The translations under genes and the position numbers were made by a program. From Lumnitzera littorea (Eukaryota; Streptophyta; Magnoliopsida; Myrtales; Combretaceae): a DNA stretch of 64,000 bases. The notes beneath the pieces are model-generated. The model searched no databases. It saw only the letters and a program-made list of their open reading frames with translations, and was not told the DNA's origin. How positions within the stretch are numbered: position 1 is the first letter of the stretch; each line of letters starts with the position of its first letter. The stretch covers positions 90,213,936-90,277,935 of the forward strand of contig JAMXBB010000001.1 in the NCBI GenBank assembly GCA_024138015.1, in the 5' to 3' direction. Of the stretch, positions 24,543 through 35,865 are shown one piece after another.

Positions 24543-27236
24543 ATGGCAGAAGAAGCAAAAAGGTTGTCTGTCATAAGTCGTCAGAAGATGCTAAATCCGA
24601 AACTTAGTCATCTTTTTACGATTTTTGCTTGGTCAATTCTTTGTTAACCAAACATTGGTTGTGTTGCTGTTCTTCAGGCTAGCAGTCGTTACAGGAGCCA
24701 ATAAGGGAATAGGATTCGAGACGGTGAAACAGTTGGCCTCAAGTGGGATAATGGTGATCTTAACAGCAAGGAATGAGAATAGGGGGCTTGAAGCTTTGAA
24801 GAAAATGGAAGAATTTGGTCTAGCTGGCCTTGTGATCTTCCATCAACTGGATGTTACAGAACCTGCAAGTATGGCTTCCTTGGCCGAATTCATAAGGACT
24901 AGATTTGGTAAACTTGACATTCTGGTATGTTCAGAGTTTCCTTTGTCATTTCAAAACATCCTACAACTTTTTTTTATGATACAATCATCCTTGGCCTGCT
25001 GGCAACTCAGTTTCACCATCTGTGGAACCACCATCACTATCACGCTTCTAGTCGGACATGTACTCATGGCTGTTGGTAGATTCTTTTTCAATATTTATTA
25101 TAATTAATGCATAAAAATTATTCAATATGATCGTAGTAATATGAAGCGTCAACGTTTACTAATCGATTTTAGCATGAAGCGAATACAGGAAGTGATGACT
25201 GCAGTATGAAAGAATAATCATCATGAAAAATGTCGATAGAAAATAAGGAAAATGCTTCCCGTTCTTAAAAAAGGAGAAATCAATTTGTCATTTCCTATTA
25301 GAATTTCCCATGGTTGCTAATTAAAAACACTAATGACCAGTCATTGCCATCACCTTTAACCACCGCATACTATTAATATCTACAAAAACTTAATAGATTA
25401 CTAAGATAACATTCAACAACAGAACTGTTATAACAAATGTTAAGAAAATAAAAACAAAAATATGTTTTCCCCAAAGACACATTATGTACTCAGCTGTTCT
25501 TTTGAGCGTATTAAAGTTTCGTATTGCCTTCTCGACTACTACTTGAGTATTTTGATGTCTTTTTTCTTTTCTTTTTTTTTTTTAGGCATCTATTTTATAA
25601 GCTAGCCTTTAAGGTCGGATTTGGATTTACCAATATGATCTATAAGCTTTGTTTTCACTTCAATTCTTTTCTTTTTGTTAGTTGTCTTACCAATCTATTT
25701 GAACATCTTTCTCAGTTTTATCCTGATGTGAAGCTTCATCATATTCATGAGATGAGAAGTACTGGATTGGCAAGAAATAAGATTGAAGAGAAACCAATAA
25801 CACTTGTCTTGTACTTTTATTTTATGGTTTTTGACATCACTTACTTGTTGAAATCCAGATAGCTAATGAAAACGGGTGAATGTCAGTGCAGGTGAATAAT
25901 GCGGGGATAGTTGGAGCGACAGTGGACACCGATTCTTTATACGCGGTAAGACTGATGACAAAGAATGAAAGAATGCTGTCTAAGCAGAAAAGGCTCCGTG
26001 CTGTTCACGAGCCACGTAGATTGATTAGTGGTAGATAAGTAAAAATAAAGTTTCGATATTTGCAAAATAAAATCGGTAGGATTTAGAAACTATTAAGACT
26101 TAGTTTTCACTTGTGGGTTAAGACTATCGAATGAAACCAACCAAATGGGTCGATTAATTAATTAGGAAATAGCGTAAACTTACCATGGTATAGAGTAGGG
26201 AATCAAGAGTTTGAATCCTTGCGTACTCATTTCACCCTTGATTAATTAAGTTGCCGTCTTCATTAACCGGAAGCTAGAGATTTTTTCTTGTTTTTTCTCC
26301 TTCGCTGCAGAACGGAAGACAAGTCCACTGGACTAAATTGATTACTGAAACCTATGACCTAGCTGAAGAGTGTATCGCGACGAACTATTACGGCGCTAGA
26401 AGAACGACGGAAGCACTCATTCCCTTCCTCCAGCAATCTGATTCCCCAAGAATTGTCAATGTTTCATCTTTCATGGGAAAGCTAGAGGTACGAGATTTTG
26501 ACTCTGCCTTTCAAGAGAAAGCTAGTGACATATTCCCGTAGTTTTTAATTTCTTGTGTACAACTAATAGGTAGAATAGAATCGATCAATCATAGAACTAA
26601 AAGGACACCAGCGTATAATAGGGATCAAGCGATCCTCATGTAATCATCCCAGCTCTATTGTTAGTGCCATCACTAAATGCTATCAGGCCGGTTTTGGCCT
26701 AGCTACCTGAAACCCGAAACTGACTCGGTAAGGAACAGCAAACCTGATTACCAACTCGAACCATATAGGATTTCGTAATGTAGGCTCGACTACCAACTTA
26801 TAATACTATAGCTCCAAGGTTTGATGAATTGATTCTTGTACGTGCAATTTTATTGTAGAATATACAAAACGAATGGGCTCGAGCTACACTAAGTGACATC
26901 CAATGCTTAACGGAAGACAAAATCGATGAGATCTTACATAAATTCTTAGAAGATTTCAAAGAAAAGACATTGGAGTCCAGAGGGTGGCCTATATTTCTAT
27001 CTGCTAATGTCATGTCGAAAGCAGCCATGAATGCCTTCACTAGGCTTCTCTCCAGGAAGTATCCAAACGTTTGCATCAATTGTGTGTGCCCTGGCTCTGT
27101 TTGTACTGATATCAACTACAATAGCGGCTTGTTGAATGTGGAAGAAGGTGCTAAAAGTCCAGTACGGTTAGCACTACTGCCCGATGGAAGGCTTTCAGGG
27201 CTCTTCTTTATAAGGCAGGAGGAGTCTCCCTATTGA
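24543..27236 (+). CDS. SDR of the salutaridine reductase / neomenthol dehydrogenase type, catalytic Tyr replaced
   Basis: Five exons join in frame: 24543-24562, 24678-24924, 25892-25945, 26311-26487 and 26859-27236, all with GT-AG introns, giving 291 residues. That is close to the usual length of this monomeric SDR subfamily (about 290-310). Visible motifs are TGANKGIG (residues 12-19, NADPH binding), LDVTEP near 75, NNAG (91-94), the tetrad Asn in TNYYG (N132), NVSS (157-160) and the long helical insert before the active-site helix that is typical of the subfamily. At the YxxxK position the protein reads NVMSK: N216 stands where Tyr donates the proton, while K220 is kept. Family members reduce ketones of monoterpenoids or alkaloids with NADPH in the cytosol. 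This one has a normal frame and intact splice sites but probably little classical reductase activity. It shares exon plan with the pseudogene at 695 and with the split copy at 34312. The start is the first ATG in a context (CTATGGCAG) conserved with copy 1. Confidence 0.88.
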
Positions 27237-27763
27237 CGGATATATGGAAAACCATATATCAAATTGAAAAGAGAAAATCAAATGTGCTTCTAGTTCTGTC
27301 AAATGGATATGATCAGTGACAAGACACTGAAAATGAATTCAAGATTTGTATTAGAATCTTTACTTCAATGAACCACAAAGATTACTCAAATTTGGTATGT
27401 CTCCATGCACCATAACATTCTAAAAAGGTTCGTAAAATGAGATAAACAAAGGTCAATGCAATGCGAAAGCTGGTCAGTCAGTTGCCATCTTCCTAGCTTC
27501 TTGGACACACAGGATATTAAGTCACGCTCTATCGAGTGTAGGTGAAATTATTTTGATTATTCAGTTATTAAAACCCTGCGTCTAAAGTTAAAATTGAGAA
27601 GAATGTGAGACTAGTATTATATTTAATTAAGAATTAGATTGATTATTTCAATCACACAAACATATAAGATTAACCTAGGCCAAGCTATGTTACAACAGAG
27701 AAAATAACAAATGCTATTCCATACACACACCCCCTCCTCCTCACTCCTTCATAATTGGACTTA
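27237..27763. other. Spacer between convergent SDR and HMA genes
   Basis: The two genes face each other, so this holds both 3' UTRs. It is conserved with 38356-38879 in the second duplication block. No extra exon is visible. Confidence 0.6.
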
Positions 27764-28948
27764 TCATAAAACCCTGTAATCCTCATAGCTGTTATAACCT
27801 TGGAGATCATACTGCAATAGATATGGTGGCCTGTAATTTGGCCAAAATACTGGATGCAATGTATGTTGAGTCCCATTCTCCATCGCGATGCCAACATGAT
27901 CATCATCAATTGGATTGACACTTATGAGATCAGCTGATCCAAGTTTCTTCCTTAACAAAGATGTCAGGTAAACCGAATCTAAGCCTTCTCCAGTTACAAC
28001 AATGCGATCTTTAGTATCACCTTGCAGAGAAATTGCATCAACACCTGTGTCATCAATAGAATGCGAACGATGAGTTTTTAAGTTTGGTTACCTGTTGCAA
28101 GTACTTTAAGGATCTATGTGTACTTGTTGGGTTTTTTATCCTGTTTAGAATGCTTAGATCAATCGAAATGGTACTTGTTGGACTTTCATAGTACTACAAG
28201 TATCACGGCAAACGTCCATTATGCTAAAATGTTAAAACAAAACAACTATATCTGTAAGTTCGAACTTTTAAAGAAGCTGCTTCTCGTAATCCAACAACTC
28301 ATGTAAGATATTGATCCATCCAACATCGTTTCCAGAGGTGTTCATGGAGATTTTGCTCTATCTGCATATCATTGTTTGATTCCGCACTTAGTTAGTTCCA
28401 CTCCACGTAATGAGACTTAGTAAACGATCAATGTTCCGACCCACATGTGAGGAAAGCGTAGAAATATGAAAACAAAACGACACCTATAACTACACTAAAA
28501 GTGTCATAGATTTGGTTAATTTGAGAAAAGAAGATGAGAGTACTACCTGCTGTGCTTGCTGCAATCTTCATAGCTTTTGAACTTTTATGAGGGACTTTGA
28601 TCACAATCCTTTGCTGCAAATTGGATAACAAATTGACTTAACAATCATTTGTAAGTATATAAAAACATTGTAAATGCAGAAAAAACCCAAAACAATTACA
28701 AGAAATGAGTCAAATTACAGCTATTCCTGCCAATAACGTTTTAAATTGGAATTCATTAAGCGTATCTTCTAACAAAATTTTCTAACACATAGGATACTAG
28801 ATCGTACGTGAAAAAACGATACTGAACGTGGATGTCACTTTCCGATATATCAACAGTCCAAGAGAGAATATGTCAACTTCTACGTAAAATCTGTGTTATG
28901 GGACGCTTATTAACTAAATTGTATTAGAACTATAACACATACCTTCAT
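27764..28948 (-). CDS. HMA-domain protein lacking metal-binding cysteines (HIPP-like)
   Basis: Three minus-strand exons join in frame: 28943-28948 (only ATG AAG), 28547-28613 and 27764-28044, giving 117 residues. The protein opens MKQRIVIKVPHKSSKAMKIA and continues GVDAISLQGD, DRIVVTGEGLDSVYLTSLLR and KKLGSADLISV: a complete beta-alpha-beta-beta-alpha-beta ferredoxin-like HMA fold at about residues 2-72. The metal loop, normally MxCxxC, is HKSSK, so no Cys ligand remains. The tail (73-117) is Tyr/Asn/Asp/His-rich, with HPVFWPNYRPPYLLQYD, and ends YRVL, so the CaaX isoprenylation box of true HIPPs is absent. Plant proteins of this degenerate HMA group are often grouped with HIPP/HPP proteins; relatives are known as targets or integrated decoys for pathogen effectors. 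The ATG is the first after a good TATA box. The two-codon first exon is conserved in the second copy. Confidence 0.85.
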
Positions 28949-29068
28949 TCCCAAGCTTTGTGTCTTAAAATTGAGCCGATAAATCTGCAATGCCAATATT
29001 CCTGTAAGGTTTAATCCAATTGACTGACTTTGTATCTATGGTTCTTGCCAAGTTTTTGTACGAGTAAC
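28949..29068 (-). promoter_or_regulatory. 5' leader of the HMA gene
   Basis: Between the TATA box and the ATG, no other ATG occurs on the minus strand, which supports the very short first coding exon. The leader is well conserved in the second block at 40556-40678. Confidence 0.5.
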
Positions 29069-29070
29069 AG

Positions 29071-29080
29071 GTATTTATAG
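29071..29080 (-). promoter_or_regulatory. TATA box of the HMA gene
   Basis: CTATAAATAC on the minus strand, about 125 bases before the ATG and preserved identically at 40679-40688 in the duplicated copy. Confidence 0.6.
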
Positions 29081-29959
29081 TTAGTTTAGGAGACAAGACT
29101 TCAATAGTATTGGAAAGTTGCATGGAAACATCCATTCGAGACGCTGTTTCTCCGAACATGTACGAAACCGACAACTTTCCATGTTAAAATTTTCCCTTTT
29201 TATTCCATTCAAATCTAAAATTTGGAAGCATCCTGTCAATCTGCACGAGTATTTAATATTTCCATGATGTCCATCTGTATGCTTTAGATAGGTTTATATA
29301 CTCCAAAATACTAACATATATCAACATACTTATTAGCATACTAAATAAAAAATTTCCATTTTCCTATTCATTTACATTTTGTAAAGTATTTATAATATTC
29401 GGATATACGTAATGTTCTTTTCCAAGGCCCTCCCACCGATGTAATTTGTTTTTTTTTTTTTAAATTCTTTTATGAAACGGTAAAAAAAGATTATCATTTC
29501 CGCAATAAAACCACTCTTTACGTGATAATGCAAGGGAGGGCATAAAAAATATTGAACCCCGTAAATATTTATTGTATTGGGATAACTATTCCGTTTTGCC
29601 CATTTCATCGAGATCAAAAAGTTAGTCCATGAGATATATTATTTATAATGTAGAAGAGCTGCATTGGGTCTATGGAGAATTCTTCTATCATTTCCTAATA
29701 GTTTAAATGAAAAACATGATGCATATTCAATAAAAAGTATTCGTAAGAGAAAACTTTTTACTTTCTCTTTCGGAAAGTTAAAGCTGGAAACCCACTTCCC
29801 GGTTCTTACTTATTACGTGCTATTTGACACGAGGTTTCCAAGAAGATTATACATAAAAGGCGAGTTTAGTTTATAACCATGATGTTGTCTCATTTATACA
29901 TCAATTACTTAAATAAATGGATGAGATAACTAAATGTTATTAGGTTAAATGTGATAAAT

Positions 29960-30990
29960 AGCGACGGCGGCGGTGGCGGCGGCGACAATCTATACTATGA
30001 GAACAATAGTTTTATAGTGTAAATTTTGGTTGGTGTCAAAATATAATAATCAACATTGAATTTTGAATAAAAATAGCAAAATCAGGAACATTCTTTACAG
30101 AGATTTGGTTGCTTTAAGTGTCTTTTAAAGAGCAATTTAATTTTTTCAATAATAAAGTGATACAACCTTTGAAAAATAAAGAATAAACAAATATAAAAAT
30201 AGACCTATTCCTTTAGTTACTTCTACTTTCCCGCTTCAGTGTTTACCTTTTACTGCATTTCAATATGAATTTTTTCGCGTATTAAATTTCCCATTATTTA
30301 CCTTTTCAAAATGACTAAATGATATCATTCAGTTGATGCTTATAAATGGCTCTATTAAAATTTTTTGTATATATATATATATATATATTGGCCAATACTT
30401 GTCGAATGTATTAGCCATTAATGATCCCATGCTTCTCTATCTATCAATACTTAAAAAATCATTTTTTTTTTTTTCTCCACCATAACCCTCATTTCTTCCT
30501 TCTTATGACCTCGAAGATCTTCCTTGAAAACATGGGCTTCAAACATCTCTTTCCAATTCACTTTTGCATTGGAAAATATTGAGATCATGTCATCAATGGA
30601 GGAAGCGAAAGGAACCGATCAAATGTCGATAGCAAATTAATCTCGATTCAAACATGGTTGGAATAAAATTTTCTTCTCTTTTGCTGGAAAAATCAAGTGG
30701 ATTCACAATATTTGCTAGAAAGTGCAGTGGGTAGGTAGTGTCCAACGCTACCCACATCGACTTCTCACAACTAATCTTTTCCTATAAATAATGATAAAAC
30801 GTTTTAACCATTGCCTTGGGGACCCGTGGGCAGGCGTTCTCTGTCGGTCTTGAAATATGCGAAATTTTTTATTATGGGTTGTATTGACATGGCTTTGGCA
30901 ATTTGTGGCAATACGGGGATTTTGCTGGGCTTGGGTAGACCAGGGCCCCTGCACTCCACTTTTCCCTAGGGCCCGTTGCTGGTCTCGGAT
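29960..30990. repeat. Block A-specific insertion of unknown type
   Basis: Block B goes almost directly from the equivalent of 29950 to that of about 31000, so about 1 kb here is extra. It starts with a GCGACGGCGG-type trinucleotide run (29961-29985), contains an AT microsatellite (30367-30389), and ends in a GC-rich stretch (CAGGGCCCCTGC, TTCCCTAGGGCCC). No domain is readable on either strand, and ends and target duplication could not be fixed. Confidence 0.45.
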
Positions 30991-31527
30991 TTTAAATGAT
31001 GTTGGATATATATTTATGCGTGAGATGGGAGAGGATCGGATCGGTTTTACCTATTTTTTAAGTGCATTTTTTATTAATCATTTTATACATACAAATTGGA
31101 GTTTTTTTTAAAATAAAAAAGTGGACCCAACATGAATTATTTTTCTCTCTATATTAAAAATCTAGTAAAAATATTTTTGTTTCTAGATATATGATCGATT
31201 GTTTTTTCCCTCGATTTTTCACGAATTTGCATCCTTTTCATTTACCCATCCATCAATTTTCCTCAATTTACAAGTCAATTGTTGAGATTGTCTAAATTTT
31301 TGAAATATAATATAATGTTATTGTAACATCATTGTAATTTTTTGTTATTTCAATGAAAATATTATAAAGAATAAATGAAGACGATCCATTTCCATTTCCC
31401 ACTTATAGTCATGCAACATTTGCGGTGAATATGGAGTTGTTATAAACAACATGGCCATAAGGATGCACTCGAGGATTTAACTCCATGCACTCAGTGGTGG
31501 GACAGTTTAGTTTACGTAAGTAAATTG

Positions 31528-32040
31528 AGTTAATGCTATAAATTACATCTTAACTTTATCACTTTTTTATAATTATATATCTAAAATTTTGATTTATTTA
31601 ATTATATATCCAATTGAATATTTAGTTGTTACAATCTATATTCTAGTTAACTACAATTCACACAATTACTTCATTCAACACAATCATCCAAGGGTAGGGT
31701 TGCTCATAGTCTTAATGTCATGCAATCCTTAATAAGTGATTAACAGCTACTCTTTCTAAAATAATGGGTTGCCCCCACTTCAAAAATATGGGTTGTAAAG
31801 TCCATTGGCGGCCATAAATGGCTGCATACGACCCTAAGTGTTGCTCAACCGTCTAAGGTATTGGGCAGCCCTCTATTTGGCTAATTGTATTAATTGAATT
31901 GATGTTATGAATTACGGTATCTACAATATAGACGATGATAACTAAATCTTTAATTTTGTTTAATAATTAGACAAATCGAAATTTCGTATATATAATTATA
32001 AAAAGTAATAAAGTTAAGGTATAAATCATAATATTATCTT
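31528..32040. repeat. Mutator-type fold-back MITE, copy 1
   Basis: About 510 bases with long inverted arms: ATAAATTACATCTTAACTTTATCAC on the left matches the reverse complement of the right arm ending AAGTTAAGGTATAAATCATAATATTATC. The arms continue inward through TTTTGATTTATTTAATTATATA / its complement. Imperfect direct repeats AAGTAAATTG and AAATAAATTTG flank it, and block B has the uninterrupted site near 42130. It belongs to the same family as 47062-47571. Confidence 0.75.
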
Positions 32041-32802
32041 AAATAAATTTGTTGAAGATATCTACTTTTATATTTCTATTGGATATACATTAAATTGTCA
32101 TTGTATATTTAAGATTACAATAAAAGAGTAGAATATTTTGAGTGAGGGTATCGTGACATAATATCATATTTAAATCTATGATGGATCTATATTAGACATA
32201 GGCAAATCTCTCACTAGATCGAACCTATTAAGTCCCCATATGAGATCGTTCTACCTCAAACTTGCAGATTACAAGTTCTTATTATTAGTATAAGGGCGAG
32301 TAAATTTGGACTTTTTAGCACTATAGCCGTATGCAGCCTAGCAGGCAAATATTAGTTTAGTTTGATATGATGTAATTGGTTTATATATGTAAACAATTGA
32401 TCGATTTTCATTTCATTCCAACATACTGGTTATTTAAGTGAACAAACAAGATTAGGCTGCGATGCAGTTTCAGCAGAAAAGTTCCAGTCTTCAATGTTCA
32501 TATCTAGGACCCTAATACCCTATTTCATATTTGCTTGGTTAAAATAGTAGTAGCCTGAAAACCTGAAGCCGGAGGGGGATGACTTGTCCAAGGATTGAGC
32601 ATATCCACCATGGAGCTGAGTTAATATGTATATTCATGATGGTATGTAATTGAATCTGTCTGAGATGTCAAAATAGGAACATCGAATCTGTTGCACCAAT
32701 AGGTACTTCTTGGTTGTTGACAATGGAAATTGTGTCTAATGACCAAAAACTACTGCCGAGTAAATTATCACTACTACCATTAAAGTTTATCAAACTATCA
32801 TC

Positions 32803-33493
32803 AAAATTTCAAATTCTCAATTCTACCTAAAATTACTGCAGAGTACATAGAATCAGAATAAAAAATCGAAATATAAAAATATAACTTTTTACAACTTATA
32901 TAAAATAGTTTTCAAAAAATTATAAACATACTTATAACAGTTATAAGAAAAAAAAAACTTAAAAAATATGATGGAAATAAAGAAATAAAAAAAGTTTAGT
33001 TCTTTTTCTAGAAAAAAAATAATCTATAATCTAACATTCACGGAATAAGAATAAGTAAAATCGAAACTAGATTTTTTTCAATTATTTTATATGGAAAAAA
33101 AAAGTAATGAATTAAAGAAAACCAAATATTTCAACTTATTTTTAGTTGTTAATGATATAAACTTAAATATATAGTTTTTTTTATAAACTTTTCTATTGAA
33201 GTTGAAATCTAAATGAAAGCTATGAATATCAAAGAAGGGACTATGAGAGAGAAAGAGAGAGAGAGAGAGAGATAAAGGAAAAAAATTGGAATAAGATAGA
33301 AAAGATGATTTAATGTCTTAATAGTCAATGGGATAATAAAATCCTAGTTATATATATATTTTTGCATATATAGTTGGTTGAAATGTAAATTTCTATAAAA
33401 AAAAATAATTTTATATATGAATTAACTTGAGAGAGCCTTTTAAAATTGTAAACTCGTAAAATGACATAAGTAGAATCGTGGTTTTAATAACTA
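32803..33493. repeat. Mutator-like TIR element, copy 2, with target duplication
   Basis: 691 bases flanked by a perfect 11-bp direct repeat AAACTATCATC (32792-32802 and 33494-33504). The ends are inverted repeats containing AATTCTACC / GTAGAATCG. The interior aligns with 11991-12732. Block B lacks it at the equivalent place near 44250, so it inserted after the duplication. An 11-bp target duplication fits the Mutator superfamily. No transposase frame is present, so it is non-autonomous. Confidence 0.8.
33245..33272. repeat. (GA)n microsatellite inside the TIR element
   Basis: GA-rich run of about 28 bases with one AA interruption. The sister copy has a shorter, impure run at the same place. 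Confidence 0.85.
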
Positions 33494-34346
33494 AAACTAT
33501 CATCACTTGTTATTATCACCCCCACTAAGCATTACACTAACTATGAGAGACAACTCTATTATTGTAACACCATCATTCTATAGAGATTACATTACCTGGA
33601 AGAAATTTTGTGAAATACAATGATAAATGAGTTAAACGTAGATTTTTCTTTGTTTTTTTATGTAGTTTATAACACAAGAATAGTATTTGGAAAGAAATGA
33701 GAATAAGAGAAGCGAAGAATAGAAACTAGGAAACGCTATAAATTTTTTAATGGACAAATTGGCTTGGGCTATATGTTTCTTTTTTCTTCTTTTTTAATAG
33801 AAGCCAAAAGTTATAAGTTTAGGTAAAAGTATAGTATTATATTAAAATACTGTATTGTATTTAATATTATTGGTAAATCATGTTTACAGTTTGAACATGA
33901 GGTACTCTCTTATAGAGAAGATATACCAATACCCTAACTACAAGAGTAGTTTTATGGCTTACCTTTATGTCAAGTTTGATACATAGCAATAATTTGAAAT
34001 GGAAGGATTCAAAATGGAACAGAGTAGATACCAACACATAATAGGGATCAAGTGATCATCATGTAATCATCCAAGCTCTATTGTTAATGCCATCACTAAA
34101 TGCCATACTCTAAAACCTAAACCTAACTCAATAAGGAACATCAAACCTAATTACCAATTCAAACCATATACGATTTCATAACATGTGCTAGATTGACAAC
34201 TTATAATACCATAGGGTATAGGATACCCAATCGAATCTGGCTAATAAAGACAAATATAGAATAGCTCCAGGGTTGAATGAATTGATTCTTTTATGTGCAA
34301 TCTAATTGTAGAATATACAAAACGAATAGGCTCGAGCTACACTAGT

Positions 34347-34993
34347 TGATATGCCTAATCAAGGGATTAGGATATCATGTAAAATCAACTTGATAGTTGA
34401 TAGATCCTAATTTATGAAAGTTAAGGGTTTTAGGATATTTAGGGATGATTTGAGTATGAACTCTTGCAAATATGATACATAATAAGAATTAACACTTACT
34501 AGATTAAATGAACGATATGGCTTACAATCAAATAGTCTTGTTTACTCACCATAATCATAAAGATTGATAAGAGTAAGGGGAGAATTTGTACTCAAGAAAA
34601 ATATGTTATAAAGTGATGATGACTATTACAATGAAATGAGAACTTTAAATAAACTCTACAGCTATAATAGCATTTCCATAATAAAATAAAAGACTTATAA
34701 TTAATATTAAAATAACTTAATTCCTATTGGCTAATAGAATTGAGTTTCTATTCGTTAATAGACTAAAGTTTCAATGGTCAATAGGAATAAATTCCTATTG
34801 GCATTTCATAATAAAATAAAACATCTATAATTAATGTTAAAAAAAACTTAATTCCTAATGGCTAATAAAATTGAATTTATTGGTTAATAGAACCAATTTC
34901 TAATTGGCCAATAATAAATCACTAAACAATATTCTAATAGTAATTACATATAAAAAGAAAATTGATTGACAAAAAGGAACTCGATCCCTATCA
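34347..34993 (-). repeat. 3' LTR of the Gypsy-type element
   Basis: Aligned with 37327-38006 over its whole length. Both contain an internal run of short repeats based on CCTATTGGCTAATAGAA. This copy is about 33 bases shorter, mainly through loss within that run. Confidence 0.8.
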
Positions 34994-35865
34994 TCCGCTC
35001 GATGCTTTTTTTGATTTGTCCTCAAAGCAAAAGGTTAATGAAAAACTCCTCCGAGATCAAACACATGTCTAGCGGCATGAAATAGAAACATAGAGTTGGA
35101 GCAATTTCATAACATGAGATTTCTATCCACTCATCATGTCGCTTATCTATTGATTGTACTAAGTAGTAAGACATGATACTCAATATCTCCACCTTTAGAA
35201 ACTTAGAACATTCCTACAACACAAAAGTGTTAGCAATAAATGGTAAAGTGTTTACTCTCCTCTCGTGTTTGTTTCTCGTCTCTCCAAGCAAACTCACTTG
35301 TCACTCCTCTCTCAATTTCTTTTCTCATTTTCCTCAATTTAATCACACAAGTTACCTCTCTCTCAAATTTTATTCTCTCTATACTCAACAATAGAGCAGA
35401 ATGATTCCGTAGAAGCATATAGGGCATAGATGTTTTTTCTTTCCATGTTTCAATCTTAGTACCACTTGTGATCAACTTCCTTTCATTTAAATCCTCATAT
35501 TCCTCTTTAGCCTTACAAACCACTCCTAAGAGTAGGACATGACTAGAAAAGTGTCCCCTTTCAATACTACCAAACTTTCAAAGACATAGATCATAATTAC
35601 ACAAGTTCTCAATTCTATAACCACAAACATAATCAAATGTTTCCAATGTTACCTCACAACAAACAAAAATACAAATACAACTACTCTTCCATCAATGACT
35701 AAAATTACTAACAAGTTTAGCAATATATCGCTCGGTTTTAAAACACGAACCACAAATAAATATGTAAGAATCCCAATACTTTATGGCTTCTCTAATAATG
35801 CACGCAATCAAATTAATAGCCATACTTCCCTCCAAATATGCTCGAATATGTTCATAACCAATGTT
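34994..35865. other. Element interior with no coding sequence
   Basis: Between gag and the 3' LTR, where pol would normally lie, there is under 900 bases of T/C-rich and AT-rich sequence without readable polymerase motifs. The open frames seen here have no domain signature. Confidence 0.55.

Larger units (their letters stand above)
26594..33760 (+). repeat. Tandem segmental duplication, block A
   Basis: This block aligns with 34017-44520 in the same order and orientation. Anchors are GGGATCAAG / CATGTAATCATCC near 26615 and 34048, the last SDR exon, the whole HMA gene, GACACGAGGTTTCCAAGAAGATT near 29828 and its match near 41610, GACTTTTTAGCA near 32312 and 43622, and the GAAAGAAATGAGA word near 33690 and 44470. 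Block A carries private insertions at about 29960-30990, 31528-32040 and 32803-33493; block B carries others. The repeat starts within SDR intron 4, so the copy never included a full SDR gene. Confidence 0.85.

Noticed and set aside
24625..25107. A single 160-codon frame as the SDR protein
   Set aside because: It runs through exon 2 into intron 2 and starts inside intron 1. The real protein needs the 20-base first exon at 24543 and a donor at 24925; NNAG and the active-site exon come later.
25524..25862. 112-codon plus-strand frame as a membrane protein
   Set aside because: It lies wholly within SDR intron 2, is Phe/Leu-rich because of T-runs, and shows no domain.
26798..27115. 105-codon minus-strand frame
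   Set aside because: It is antisense to SDR exon 5; its length comes from the codon pattern of the real exon.
30748..31111. Overlapping frames on both strands near 30.9 kb
   Set aside because: They sit in the GC-rich end of the block A-specific insertion and are open on both strands for compositional reasons.
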